Below are positions 14,944-23,070 of a stretch of DNA of 64,000 nt, piece after piece. The translations under genes and the position numbers were made by a program. Under the pieces are notes generated by a model. The model saw nothing but the letters and a program-made list of their open reading frames with translations, had not been told where the DNA came from and ran no database searches. This DNA is from an uncultured Prevotella sp. Lineage in GTDB: Bacteria > Bacteroidota > Bacteroidia > Bacteroidales > Bacteroidaceae. The stretch lies in NCBI GenBank assembly GCA_934219025.1, contig CAKQDG010000003.1:1-64000 (forward strand), in the 5' to 3' direction. Each line of letters opens with the position of its first letter. Position 1 is the stretch's first letter.

Positions 14944-16854
14944 ATGAAACTGATTAATCCAAAAGTAGAAATGTGGTTTGGTGGTTATTGTGCTTTTGCA
15001 CTTCCTGAGATATGGAAGCATATTGCAAGATGTGCAAGGACGTGCTACCAAAGTGAGCCAAGAAGTAATGGTGAAACTGATGAAGAGTTTGTAAAGAGAG
15101 TTATACTTCGTAATCATTCCTATGAAGAAATAGCTAAAAGCAGAGAGTTGCAACTTAAATTGCATCTTTCAGTGTTGGAGCATGGAACTGTATATCTATT
15201 TTTAGCTAACAAGAATTATGACATATCTTTAATTTATAGGGATGACCCTTACTCTATGGTCTATCTTGATGAGTTTAATAATTCGTATGTAACTACAAAC
15301 ATGCGTGTTATTGTAGAGAATGGTAGAATGTGTGATTTGGAGTATCTTTGTCCTCCTGATGCTCATTTCTATCTTAGAACTACTTTCAACATCATTACAG
15401 ATATTGGTGTAGCAAGGGAACTCGCAAGGCATAGAAGCCATAGTATAAGTGAAGAGAGTACGAGGTTTTGTGTTAGTGGCAATACTTATTTAAGTTTTAA
15501 AAATGAACATAATAAATATACTATAAAAGAGTTATATGATAATAAAAAGCATTTATCACAAATACTAATTAAGTATTTAAATGAAGATACAGGAATGTTT
15601 GAGTATGCTAAACCTAAAAATGTATTTTATAATGGTAAAAAACAAACTTATAAAGTTAAAACAAAATTAGGCTATGAGTTAACCTGTACTAAAGAACATC
15701 TAATATATACTCCAATAGGATATAAAAGTCTTGAAACTTTAAAAGTCGGAGACCCTATCTATGTTAATGGTGTAAATACGCAACATCTTTATCAAAACAA
15801 AGATTGGTTATATAATCAATATATTACCCTTAAGAAATCTGTTGCAGACATAAGTAGGCAATTTAAATATAAAGAAGATGTATTAAGGAAATGGTTATAT
15901 AAATTAAGAATAGTCAAACCTATTAGTAAAGATATTAAGCTTTACAAGGATAAAGACTGGCTTTATAGACAGAATATTACACTCAACAAAACTTTTGTCG
16001 ATATAGCAAATGAATTTGGTTATAATTTAAGTACCATTAAAAATTGGGCAAGGAAATTCAAATTACCACAAAAGGGTACAGGCTATTTTAATAAAGGACG
16101 TGTTCCTTGGAATAAAGGCTTGGATGAATGTAATGATAAGGTAAAAATACAAGCTAATGCTTTAAGAGAATATCATTATGATAATTCTAAGAAAGGAATC
16201 AAAATTATGAAAGAAAATACTATTAAATATCAAAAACATAATAGTGGAATTTGTAGTATTTGCGGAACAAATAAGAATTTGAATGTACACCATATAGACA
16301 AAGATAGGGGTAATAATAATCCATGTAATCTTATAACCTTATGTGAAAGTTGCCATCTAAGAGTACACAAACATAGTTTATTATCTTTGTATGCTGATAA
16401 TATCGTTAGTATTGAAAAAGCGGAAATAGAAGATGTTTATGATATAGAGATGCCTATATATCATAATTACATAGCTAATGGGATTGTTGCCCATAATTGC
16501 AATTACAGCAAAAAGAAATTTGGTAATGAACTTACCTTTATTATCCCTAATTGGGTAGAAACACGTTGTCCTAATGAAGAACATAATGGCCCTTCCATGT
16601 ATTGGTCTTCTGCTTGTAAAGAGGCTGAAAGTAATTATCTTAGACTTCTTGAAAATGGCTGGACACCTCAGCAAGTAAGACAAGTACTTCCTTTAAGCAC
16701 CAAAGTTCAAACCATTCACACGGCTTTTAATGATGATTGGGAAGAGTTTATTAAACTTAGGGCTGACGCTTGCAGTGGAAGTGTGCATCCCAATATGAAA
16801 GTGGTAGCAAATATGATTAAGAATGAACTCTATGGAATTAAAGCAGGATGCTAA
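14944..16854 (+). CDS. thyX: FAD-dependent thymidylate synthase ThyX interrupted by an intein
   Basis: 636 residues from the ATG at 14944; a longer frame start at 14911 lies in the previous gene. The ThyX signature begins at RHR (162-164) and runs to TRF (173-175). An intein (176-518) is inserted straight after it, and the C-extein resumes with CNYSKKKFGNE. Spliced ThyX would be about 293 residues, near normal for this family. ThyX makes dTMP from dUMP with methylene-tetrahydrofolate and FAD; with the dUTPase downstream it supplies dTTP for phage replication. Confidence 0.9.
   Translation: MKLINPKVEMWFGGYCAFALPEIWKHIARCARTCYQSEPRSNGETDEEFVKRVILRNHSYEEIAKSRELQLKLHLSVLEHGTVYLFLANKNYDISLIYRDDPYSMVYLDEFNNSYVTTNMRVIVENGRMCDLEYLCPPDAHFYLRTTFNIITDIGVARELARHRSHSISEESTRFCVSGNTYLSFKNEHNKYTIKELYDNKKHLSQILIKYLNEDTGMFEYAKPKNVFYNGKKQTYKVKTKLGYELTCTKEHLIYTPIGYKSLETLKVGDPIYVNGVNTQHLYQNKDWLYNQYITLKKSVADISRQFKYKEDVLRKWLYKLRIVKPISKDIKLYKDKDWLYRQNITLNKTFVDIANEFGYNLSTIKNWARKFKLPQKGTGYFNKGRVPWNKGLDECNDKVKIQANALREYHYDNSKKGIKIMKENTIKYQKHNSGICSICGTNKNLNVHHIDKDRGNNNPCNLITLCESCHLRVHKHSLLSLYADNIVSIEKAEIEDVYDIEMPIYHNYIANGIVAHNCNYSKKKFGNELTFIIPNWVETRCPNEEHNGPSMYWSSACKEAESNYLRLLENGWTPQQVRQVLPLSTKVQTIHTAFNDDWEEFIKLRADACSGSVHPNMKVVANMIKNELYGIKAGC
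15469..16497 (+). mobile_element. Intein with HNH homing endonuclease inside ThyX
   Basis: 343 codons. It begins with Cys (CVSGNTYLSF), has a block-B-like segment (KLGYELTCTKEHLIYT), and ends HNYIANGIVAHN followed by Cys, the classic splice junction. In the middle, two HTH-like repeats (NKDWLYNQYITLKKSVADI and DKDWLYRQNITLNKTFVDI) precede an HNH domain: CSIC at about 437, HH at about 449-450 and CESCH at about 467. All parts look intact, so splicing and homing are plausible. It is noticeably more AT-rich than the exteins. Confidence 0.9.
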
Positions 16855-16875
16855 ATACCAAATAAAGAATTTAAA

Positions 16876-17202
16876 ATGAACAATGAGAAAATCTATATCT
16901 CCGCACCAATTAGCGGATATGACCTCACGGAACGAAAAGCTCTATTCTCACAGATAGAGGATATACTTGCAGAAGAAGGCTATAAGCCTGTAAATCCATT
17001 CAACAACCCCCTACCCGACTCCGCACCATACACCGAGCATTTGAAGCAAGATATAAAGCTCCTGCTTGACTGCGACGGAATGGTAAGACCGAGCCGATGG
17101 AGAATATCCAAAGGTTGTGAGATTGAAGCAAGGATTGCCGAAGCCTGCGGAATACCCATCATCGGCACCATAGAAGATGACGGAACTCTAAATATATATT
17201 AA
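16876..17202 (+). CDS. DUF4406 protein, nucleoside 2-deoxyribosyltransferase-like
   Basis: 108 residues. Begins KIYISAPISGYDLTERKALF and ends with the Rossmann-like CEIEARIAEACGIPI pattern of DUF4406, related to nucleoside 2-deoxyribosyltransferases and often found next to phage nucleotide genes. Between ThyX and dUTPase it may act in nucleotide salvage. Catalytic activity not shown. Confidence 0.7.
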   Translation: MNNEKIYISAPISGYDLTERKALFSQIEDILAEEGYKPVNPFNNPLPDSAPYTEHLKQDIKLLLDCDGMVRPSRWRISKGCEIEARIAEACGIPIIGTIEDDGTLNIY

Positions 17203-17204
17203 CC

Positions 17205-17378
17205 GTGGATGACCTCACGGAATTATCCTACAAACACCTCATACGGCAGCTTGAAGAAGAAAACAAGCTGCTGCGTGAGGAAATCATACAACTTAGAAAA
17301 TATTTAAACAAAAGAGAAAATGAAAGTAAAATTCAAAAAGTTGCATCCCGATGCAAAAATACCGACAAAAGCGCATGA
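17205..17378 (+). CDS. GTG-start coiled-coil peptide
   Basis: 57 residues starting at a GTG two bases after the previous stop. A leucine-zipper-like stretch (LIRQLEEENKLLREEIIQL) is followed by a basic tail that overlaps the start of the dUTPase gene by 59 bp. No alternative ATG in frame. Plausible but unproven. Confidence 0.4.
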   Translation: MDDLTELSYKHLIRQLEEENKLLREEIIQLRKYLNKRENESKIQKVASRCKNTDKSA

Positions 17379-17772
17379 CGATGATTTCTGCTACGACTGC
17401 TACGCGGTCAGTGAAGAAGAGATAGCACCAAACGTATGGAAGTACGGATTAGGGTTTGCCCTACAGATTGAGGATAAGCTCTCTATCCCCGGTCGTCAGC
17501 TTTTCTCACAATGTATAACAGCCCGTCCTCGTTCCTCTGTATGGAAAACAAGAATGGTTCTGTCGAATTGTTTAGGCACTATTGACGAGGGTTACACGGG
17601 CGAAATTTCTGCCGTGTTCTACCACGTTATGCCAAACATGCCGCGATATAAACGTGGTGATAAAATTTGCCAAATCCACTTTGAAAGTTGTGCCAACATA
17701 GAATTTAAAGAAGTCAAGGAATTGACACCAACAGAACGAGGAGATAACGGCTATGGAAGCTCGGACAAATGA
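17320..17772 (+). CDS. dut: dUTPase
   Basis: 150 residues, the typical trimeric dUTPase length. Five motifs are visible in order: AHDDDFCYDCYA (I), ARPRSSVWK (II), GTIDEGYTGEISAVFYH (III), RYKRGDKICQI (IV) and RGDNGYGSS (V). It hydrolyses dUTP to dUMP, the ThyX substrate, and keeps uracil out of phage DNA. Confidence 0.85.
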   Translation: MKVKFKKLHPDAKIPTKAHDDDFCYDCYAVSEEEIAPNVWKYGLGFALQIEDKLSIPGRQLFSQCITARPRSSVWKTRMVLSNCLGTIDEGYTGEISAVFYHVMPNMPRYKRGDKICQIHFESCANIEFKEVKELTPTERGDNGYGSSDK

Positions 17773-17932
17773 TATTTACTACATCGACTTCGGTTGTTCC
17801 AAAGTCTACTATCAGATATATCCGGACAACACCGTGATATGCAAGGATGGCAAAACCCATATTCCCCTAACCAAGTTCCTTGATTATCTTGCCACAGCAA
17901 GGGAACTCGGACACAAGACGGGCAAGATATAA
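17753..17932 (+). CDS. Hypothetical 59-residue protein
   Basis: Overlaps the end of the dUTPase gene by 20 bp. Ends with LTKFLDYLATARELGHKTGK. Last gene of the early operon, followed at once by a terminator. Unrecognised. Confidence 0.5.
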   Translation: MEARTNDIYYIDFGCSKVYYQIYPDNTVICKDGKTHIPLTKFLDYLATARELGHKTGKI

Positions 17933-17938
17933 ATCATT

Positions 17939-17980
17939 ATCCCCACAAGGCACGTTCATAGCCCTGTGGGGATTTTCTAT
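17939..17980 (+). terminator. Terminator between converging operons
   Basis: ATCCCCACA and TGTGGGGAT form a 9-bp stem followed by TTTTC and TTTCTTT. It ends the early plus-strand operon and lies against the stop of the converging membrane protein gene. Confidence 0.75.
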
Positions 17981-18426
17981 TTCTTTATGAACAATTTCCC
18001 TATCCTCCAACTCTGCCTCACCACAAAGGCGTAACAATACAATATACACGTCAGAATAATCAGTATCACATCTGCATCGTACATTTCATTGGTGATGAAC
18101 CATGATCCGTAAAAGGCACGCACCACATTAACACCAATAGCATATACGAAAGGTATTCTGTATATCCAACACAACTGAAAGAAATAACTCGCTGGCATCA
18201 TTATAAGCACAGGGAAGATATACGTCATGCAATACAGATATGCTATACAGCTCTCGTTCTCTTTGATACACACAAGTATCTCCCTCGGGTTGCTATGGAA
18301 GTCAAACACTCCATACCAATGTCCAAGCATTATCACTATCGGGATGTATTTCAATGCCCATTCGTACCACCAAAAGATACTTTTGTCAAGTCCGTTCAAC
18401 GGCTTCACACCTTTAATTTCATTCAT
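17977..18426 (-). CDS. Polytopic membrane protein
   Basis: 149 residues from the ATG at 18426. About four hydrophobic segments (YIPIVIMLG, CMTYIFPVLIMMPASYF, VYAIGVNVV, VILIILTCILYCYAFVV), ending in a basic tail. It is the last minus-strand gene of the late block and has its own -7-like box (TATATTTG at 18457-18464). Function unknown; holin-related or superinfection roles are guesses. Confidence 0.55.
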   Translation of the reverse strand: MNEIKGVKPLNGLDKSIFWWYEWALKYIPIVIMLGHWYGVFDFHSNPREILVCIKENESCIAYLYCMTYIFPVLIMMPASYFFQLCWIYRIPFVYAIGVNVVRAFYGSWFITNEMYDADVILIILTCILYCYAFVVRQSWRIGKLFIKK

Positions 18427-18479
18427 AAGCAAGGTAATTTAGTTAGTTTAGTTTCGCAAATATAGGCACAAAATAAATC

Positions 18480-18521
18480 GGCTGTCATTCCTGTTAGCTT
18501 TGATTAACAAAAATAACAGCC
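18480..18521 (-). terminator. Terminator after the 118-residue protein gene
   Basis: GGCTGT and ACAGCC close an imperfect hairpin containing a T-rich segment, followed on the minus strand by GATTTATTTT. It separates 18531-18887 from the promoter-like box of the next gene. Confidence 0.5.
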
Positions 18522-18530
18522 GTTTAAGAT

Positions 18531-18887
18531 TTATTCTTTCATCGCCCTCATATACCGCCATATCTTGCTTTCTTCGTGCGCATAGTCCTCATCGTTGAAA
18601 TAGAACTCGTATGCTGCTTTCAGTATATCGCCATCACTCAACACCTTACACGTATCGGCATAGAATGTATTGTATGCTACGTATTTATCCCAGATAGTTG
18701 TTCCTTCGGGAAACTCCAAATCCTTTGTAGCTTCCTCTATCATCCTTGTCGACCACTTCGGTTCGGTATGCTCAACTCCTTCTTTATCGGTATATTTCAG
18801 TCCTTTCAAGGCTTTTTCTGCGGATTTTTCACAAAAATGCCCATAATCCGCTAAATTTATTGCGTTTAGCATTATATACATCACCAT
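18531..18887 (-). CDS. Hypothetical phage protein
   Basis: 118 residues; the ATG at 18872 (MLNAINLADYGHF) is an alternative start. Helical, with AKWSTRMIEEA-like and YEFYFNDEDY segments seen in Bacteroidales phage proteins near tail genes. Unrecognised role. Confidence 0.5.
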   Translation of the reverse strand: MVMYIMLNAINLADYGHFCEKSAEKALKGLKYTDKEGVEHTEPKWSTRMIEEATKDLEFPEGTTIWDKYVAYNTFYADTCKVLSDGDILKAAYEFYFNDEDYAHEESKIWRYMRAMKE

Positions 18888-18898
18888 ATCATTTCCTC

Positions 18899-19372
18899 CT
18901 AACTTAATTTCTCCACAAGTGTCTTGACTAAATCTTTCAGCTCTCCGACACCTTTTTCAAGCGAGCCGATTCTTTCATCCTGCTTCTTCTTCTCGGCAAG
19001 TTGTGGATTCCACTCCGTGAGTATCTTCTCACAACTTTCAGCTCTCGCCTTGTGCTTTTCCATAGATGCAAGAATATCCTCGCTTTCAGCTTTCATGGCT
19101 TCCACCTCCCTTAATATTCCCTCTCTGTCTGTACTTAGCACAACATTGCCCGAACTAACAACGCTACTGTCGGCAGGCATCGTATAGGTCTTGTTTGTTC
19201 CGCTTTCCTCTATCGTTACATCCACGACCATACCGAGCGCATTGCCACCATTATACTGCTGTGGAAATCTCGGCATCGTTGCCGTTACGACCTTGCCCAT
19301 ATCTGCTGTCAGTTCCTCACCCTTGTGTAGCATATACACCGGGTAGCCTTGCTTTACTTCCTTGAATGTCAT
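18899..19372 (-). CDS. Structural-type protein with beta head and coiled coil
   Basis: 157 residues. The first 75 are beta-rich (VKQGYPVYMLHKGEEL, VVDVTIEE) and the rest is a long coiled coil (EAMKAESEDILASMEKHKARAE to VGELKDLVKTLVEKL). Probably a tail-associated or fibre-associated protein, given its neighbours. Not assigned to a family. Confidence 0.5.
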   Translation of the reverse strand: MTFKEVKQGYPVYMLHKGEELTADMGKVVTATMPRFPQQYNGGNALGMVVDVTIEESGTNKTYTMPADSSVVSSGNVVLSTDREGILREVEAMKAESEDILASMEKHKARAESCEKILTEWNPQLAEKKKQDERIGSLEKGVGELKDLVKTLVEKLS

Positions 19373-19452
19373 TTCTTCCTCTTTTTACGTGAAACAAAAC
19401 GGAAGAGCCTGCGCACGGCTTTCTTCTCCGTAGGCGCAAGCTCCTCCACCAT
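19369..19452 (-). CDS. 27-residue basic peptide
   Basis: The ATG follows the previous stop directly and the stop overlaps the next ATG. Highly basic C-terminus (RRLFRFVSRKKRKK). The exact fit between two genes supports it, but it is too short for certainty. Confidence 0.35.
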   Translation of the reverse strand: MVEELAPTEKKAVRRLFRFVSRKKRKK

Positions 19453-20259
19453 TCATGCACCTGTCGTTGTTGTAGTGCCCGTTGTCTTCAAAGCCGCTAT
19501 CAAGGTAGCGTTCTGTCGCTGCTGACTGAGTTCAAGCCTTGCATCTTGATACTTCTGCTGCAATTCCTGTTGCCAATGGCAGTTCATCGTGTCGATAATC
19601 CTCTGCGTGTTGGCATTGTCGTTGGTCTTTAGCTCACAAGCCAGTTGGCTCATCTGATAGCCTATATTACTAAAGCCGCGTTCCAACCCTGTATTGGTGT
19701 AGCTGAAACCTTGCTGCATGCCGTTCACGATGTCCTTCTGTCCGAGTTGGTTCTCATATCCCATCTTGATGATGTTCTGTTGTGTCTGACAGCAGCAGTC
19801 TTTCATCTGTTGGATAATGTTCAAGTCGCCCAGATTGATAGCGTTGATTACTCTCTCTGCGGAATAGCCTACCTTGCCGCCTACTTCCTGTATTGCAGCC
19901 TGTACTGCGCATACTCCGCTCTGCAACTGATTGAAGTCGCAATTCAGGTTACTTGCCAACTGACCGAGGGCTACATTGTTGCCCTTGATAGCATCCATCA
20001 GTAAGTTGGTGTTGTTTCCGTCCTGCATCTGTGTGGATAGTTGGTTCAGCTTCGCCTGTATCTCTGCGTCCTGCACTTGATTGCCTCTGTTTCCCCAACC
20101 GAAACCACCATTACCAAACATTGCCATAAACATGATGTATGCAAATGGGTTATTCATCCATTGGTTCATAGCGTCATTGTCCCTGTTTGCCATTGCAGCC
20201 CATGCCAAAGCGTCGTTGTTCCTCGCTCCGTCGCAACATATTATCTTCTCTGCTTCCAT
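19453..20259 (-). CDS. Asn/Gln-rich structural protein
   Basis: 268 residues from the ATG at 20259, about 45 bp after a strong promoter; upstream starts would be nearly leaderless. Rich in Asn, Gln, Gly and Cys (MNNPFAYIMFMAMFGNGGFGWGN, then repeated IQEVG/INLGDLNIIQQM helical units) and ends in a Thr/Gly tail. Proteins of this type are abundant near the tails of Bacteroidales phages. Role uncertain; virion component is likely. Confidence 0.55.
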   Translation of the reverse strand: MEAEKIICCDGARNNDALAWAAMANRDNDAMNQWMNNPFAYIMFMAMFGNGGFGWGNRGNQVQDAEIQAKLNQLSTQMQDGNNTNLLMDAIKGNNVALGQLASNLNCDFNQLQSGVCAVQAAIQEVGGKVGYSAERVINAINLGDLNIIQQMKDCCCQTQQNIIKMGYENQLGQKDIVNGMQQGFSYTNTGLERGFSNIGYQMSQLACELKTNDNANTQRIIDTMNCHWQQELQQKYQDARLELSQQRQNATLIAALKTTGTTTTTGA

Positions 20260-20303
20260 AATTAAATGTGTTTGTGTTGTTTCTTCCATTATTGGAATTG
20301 TTG

Positions 20304-20334
20304 CAAAGATAGCGAGGGTTTTATCATAAGCAAC
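20304..20334 (-). promoter_or_regulatory. Late promoter for the Asn/Gln-rich protein gene
   Basis: On the minus strand GTTG and TATCTTTG are 19 bp apart, a good match to the Bacteroidales consensus. It lies about 45 bp before the chosen start. Confidence 0.65.
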
Positions 20335-20389
20335 ACTTTGCCAAACGTGGTAAAATGTTACCAAAAAAGATGTAACGAAATTTCTTGTT

Positions 20390-20482
20390 TTTGCTTACAT
20401 AACCATGTAAACAACTTTCACTCAATCACTTACACGGCTAAATTTGCTTACACTTACACGTTTGCTTACATGTTTGCTTACA
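20390..20482. repeat. Four TTTGCTTACA repeats upstream of the late promoter
   Basis: TTTGCTTACA occurs at 20390-20399, 20443-20452, 20461-20470 and 20473-20482; partial CTTACAC copies lie between. All lie 56-150 bp upstream of the minus-strand promoter, the position of activator binding sites. The rest of the 20260-20629 gap holds this promoter and a terminator, and no gene. Confidence 0.6.
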
Positions 20483-20502
20483 TCACATTTTACATGACGG
20501 CA

Positions 20503-20537
20503 AAAAGAAAACGCCATGTCTCACGACACAGCGTTAA
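20503..20537 (-). terminator. Rho-independent terminator
   Basis: AACGC and GCGTT enclose a second helix (TGTC/GACA), and on the minus strand the stem is followed by TTTTCTTTTT. It ends transcription from the gene at 20630-20929 before the next late promoter. Confidence 0.75.
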
Positions 20538-20629
20538 CCTCAGTATTACAATCTTTTTAACTTAAAAATTTAACCAAAATTGCTTACTATCTAACCTATA
20601 ACTATGTTTAAATAACAATAATAACAAAA

Positions 20630-20929
20630 TTACCTAATTTTATAAACGTATGAATCCAACTCCTTTTTAGTCCATTCTCTCGATACTTCCCCGACTTTCT
20701 TCCTGCCGTTGCTTAGCTTGCCTTGTCGTCTTAATTCGTCAAACTTGCTTCGCGACACACCGAGGTAACGGATGGCTTCCGTCTTGTTGAACTTCCGTTC
20801 CGTATCGAAGGACTGAAGGCATTGTAAGAACTTTTCGTTCTGCTCCTCCGTAGTGGAACATCTGCCACTGTCTATCCTGTCTATCAGCTCGACAAGTATA
20901 GCTCTTATTAATTGTAGTGTTCCGCTCAT
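20630..20929 (-). CDS. Excisionase/MerR-like DNA-binding protein
   Basis: 99 residues. The C-terminal half KTEAIRYLGVSRSKFDELRRQG with REWTKKELDSYV is the winged-helix pattern of excisionase/HTH_17 proteins. The N-terminal half is helical. It sits in the lysis and tail block, so a late regulator acting on the nearby repeats is possible; this is inference. Confidence 0.65.
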   Translation of the reverse strand: MSGTLQLIRAILVELIDRIDSGRCSTTEEQNEKFLQCLQSFDTERKFNKTEAIRYLGVSRSKFDELRRQGKLSNGRKKVGEVSREWTKKELDSYVYKIR

Positions 20930-21378
20930 AGCCTTCTCTTAATTAGCCACAACAAAGGTAGCAATAATATTACACATAAGCAAACCAAAGGTACAAAATA
21001 ATTCACCTTTATCTGTTGCCATTTGCTTAGCTTTTTCTCTACTGGGTAAGGCACACTTATGGAATCCGTCTTGATTAAGGTGTCTATCTTGGTTTTATCC
21101 ATATTGTGATACCTCCATTCCGTGTGCCATCTGTCCTTATATACCGTGTCGTTCTTTGTCCACACGCTTACGCTGTCGTGGATCCAAACGCTATCCCTTT
21201 TCAGGATGCTGTCTACTCTCGTCTTGTATTCCGTATGATATTCGGGCACACTGACGTATTTTACACTTCGACAACTTGTCAAAGCACTGATGATACCGCA
21301 TATCGCCATTGCCGTTATGAAGGCAAGAAATGCACTGAATAGGTTCACTATTGCTTTATAAAAGTAATTATCATCCAT
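20926..21378 (-). CDS. Candidate unimolecular spanin (u-spanin)
   Basis: 150 residues. An N-terminal signal-like hydrophobic segment ends in a lipobox (SALTSC, Cys36). A beta-rich periplasmic domain full of repeated D-S-V/W patterns follows, and a strong C-terminal membrane helix (YFVPLVCLCVILLLPLLWL) with KRRL completes it. Lipoprotein at the N-terminus plus transmembrane at the C-terminus is the u-spanin layout of phage T1 gp11, which fuses inner and outer membranes at lysis. Endolysin and holin are near neighbours. Confidence 0.6.
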   Translation of the reverse strand: MDDNYFYKAIVNLFSAFLAFITAMAICGIISALTSCRSVKYVSVPEYHTEYKTRVDSILKRDSVWIHDSVSVWTKNDTVYKDRWHTEWRYHNMDKTKIDTLIKTDSISVPYPVEKKLSKWQQIKVNYFVPLVCLCVILLLPLLWLIKRRL

Positions 21379-21829
21379 ATTTGCACAATTTTTAAATTTT
21401 GTTTTTCACTATTTTTCCAAATTTTCCCTATGTTTTGGATGTTCTTTTATCCTATTTTCTGCAAAACGGATATTTCTGTATCTAAATTTGCACAACTTCC
21501 ACCAATTTACAGAACTTTTTTACTCAACTTTCTAAACTTTAGGTAAAAGTATATCTAAACTTTGCATAAAATCGGATATTTTAGGTAAAAATCAGCATAC
21601 AAAATAGTGTAAAATAAATTTGGTATTCTGAACTTTTTTACATGTCTGCCGTTTAAAGCATTTTTGTAGATACAGAATTTATAAATTTCACAAAAGTATA
21701 GCAGTTTTCCTCAATCTATCTATAAATCTTTAGAATCTGCTTTTCAAAATATTCTAAACTTTTTAAAATCTCCGCTATTCTCACGAACCACGGAGTAAAC
21801 AAAACATTATAATAAACATAAGAAGTATT
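21379..21829. other. 450-bp intergenic region between endolysin and spanin genes
   Basis: Very AT-rich and without a credible gene. It holds the fourth conserved-loop hairpin (21770-21795), AAAGTTTAGA-type repeats on the minus strand (around 21525-21560 and 21750), and a weak -7-like box TACTTTTG (21691-21698). It may encode a noncoding RNA or long leader. Confidence 0.4.
21770..21795 (-). ncRNA. Conserved-loop hairpin, minus-strand copy
   Basis: Read on the minus strand, CTCCG and CGGAG enclose TGGTTCGTGAGAATAG, the same loop as in the 1388-2663 copies on a different stem. It lies 35 bp after the endolysin stop. Confidence 0.6.
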
Positions 21830-22261
21830 CTATTTTTTACCGAAGAACCTCTCTGCCTCCCACGTCCTTCTCTTCACAAGTCCCGGCAGCTTCTTCCCTC
21901 CGCCATAGACCCACCGCATGAACTCCGCCTTTATCTCCTTTTCGGGAGCGTGGGCGATTATTTTCTTGCGCAGTGTTGAGCCGCCGAAGTTCCCCATGCC
22001 GAGGTTAAAGCAGAAGTCTACGCAGGCATCGAACTTGAATTGGTTGTCTATGCCTTCCGTGTTCGTCAGGTAGCGTTCTATCGGAGCGAGGTCTTGTCGT
22101 AACCATTCCTCTGCTGCAGCTTTGGTGCAGGTGGTTGAGGGCGTTACCCCCTTGGTGTGTCCGTGTCCGCACGTCCATACCCCGGCAGGACACTTGTAGG
22201 CTTTTGCCTTGTAGCCCTCAAATTCCTTTATCTTCTCTATTAGAGTGTTGCTTGATTTCAT
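21830..22261 (-). CDS. GH24 lysozyme-type endolysin
   Basis: 143 residues. Catalytic pattern E15 (EFEGYKAKAY), C24 in place of the Asp, then T30 (WTCGHGHT), the E-8aa-C/D-5aa-T triad of T4/P22-type lysozymes. It cleaves the peptidoglycan glycan strand. No signal peptide, so it needs the holin encoded just upstream. Confidence 0.9.
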   Translation of the reverse strand: MKSSNTLIEKIKEFEGYKAKAYKCPAGVWTCGHGHTKGVTPSTTCTKAAAEEWLRQDLAPIERYLTNTEGIDNQFKFDACVDFCFNLGMGNFGGSTLRKKIIAHAPEKEIKAEFMRWVYGGGKKLPGLVKRRTWEAERFFGKK

Positions 22262-22276
22262 AATTATTCCTTTTTA

Positions 22277-22339
22277 CCTTAGTACAAACCTTAGTACAAA
22301 CCTTAGTACAATAAAATACTAACCCCTTGCACCTTAGTA
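22277..22339. repeat. Tandem CCTTAGTACAAA repeats between holin and endolysin
   Basis: The 12-bp unit CCTTAGTACAAA occurs at 22277-22288 and 22289-22300, with a shortened copy at 22301-22310 and an 8-bp copy at 22332-22339. They lie in the endolysin leader, so may control lysis timing. Confidence 0.6.
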
Positions 22340-22351
22340 TTTTCGTTTTCT

Positions 22352-22831
22352 TTACTTCTCTTTCATCGCATCCTCCAGCGCTTCGCCCACATCCTCGTTC
22401 TTCTTCTTGATGAGCGAGATGATGAAGCGTTTCACGCTGAATTTATTGCTTATTCCGTGCAGGGCGCACACGTGTCCCACGATGCTGTCTATCTCCCAAA
22501 TGCAGCCGAAGCCCAAACCCACGGCTGCCGTTGTCGTGTGGTCTGTCCACCCGAGAGGTTCGAAGATTGCCATGCCGAGAAGTGCACCCACAAGGAGGTA
22601 TGTCAGATAATCAACCGCCTTGTTGCAGGTTCTGCGCCCTGCTCTTGAAAAGCGGAAGTGCTCGTGTTTCTTAATGCTTTCGCTGACACCGAACCAAAAG
22701 TCGGCACATATTAGCACAACGATGAACACGAGCATCCACCTTAAATCATAGAGGGCAGTCAAGGCTTCACCGCCCATAGTGGTGATGATGGCTGCCTTGC
22801 CCGAAGATGTTGCTATACTGTTCTTTACCAT
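22352..22831 (-). CDS. Phage holin-family protein
   Basis: 159 residues. Membrane helices LRWMLVFIVVLICADFWFGV and YLTYLLVGALLGMAIFE plus a third weaker one; the DFWFGV..ES..K pattern is typical of the phage holin 4 family. Charged C-terminal tail. Directly precedes the endolysin. Confidence 0.75.
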   Translation of the reverse strand: MVKNSIATSSGKAAIITTMGGEALTALYDLRWMLVFIVVLICADFWFGVSESIKKHEHFRFSRAGRRTCNKAVDYLTYLLVGALLGMAIFEPLGWTDHTTTAAVGLGFGCIWEIDSIVGHVCALHGISNKFSVKRFIISLIKKKNEDVGEALEDAMKEK

Positions 22832-23052
22832 TCCCCACCTCCCTTCACCAAATACCTAACCGCCGTTCCCACAGCCACCGCCACGCAGCCACGGATTATA
22901 TCCCCCTTCTCGAACTTTCCCGAGTTATAGTGGCATCTGTCGTTGTCCTCGTGGACTATCATCGCCATGAGGGCATATCCGCCCCCGAAAAGCACGGCGA
23001 TGAGAAAATACACCGCCATGCCCAGTATGTTACGTTGAGTCGTCTTATTCAT
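22825..23052 (-). CDS. Small two-helix membrane protein
   Basis: 75 residues; hydrophobic segments MAVYFLIAVLFGGGYALMAMIV and GCVAVAVGTAVRYLV. Overlaps the holin gene by 7 bp. Possibly a second holin or antiholin. Confidence 0.5.
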   Translation of the reverse strand: MNKTTQRNILGMAVYFLIAVLFGGGYALMAMIVHEDNDRCHYNSGKFEKGDIIRGCVAVAVGTAVRYLVKGGGEW

Positions 23053-23070
23053 GATTAGCCAAATTAATTC

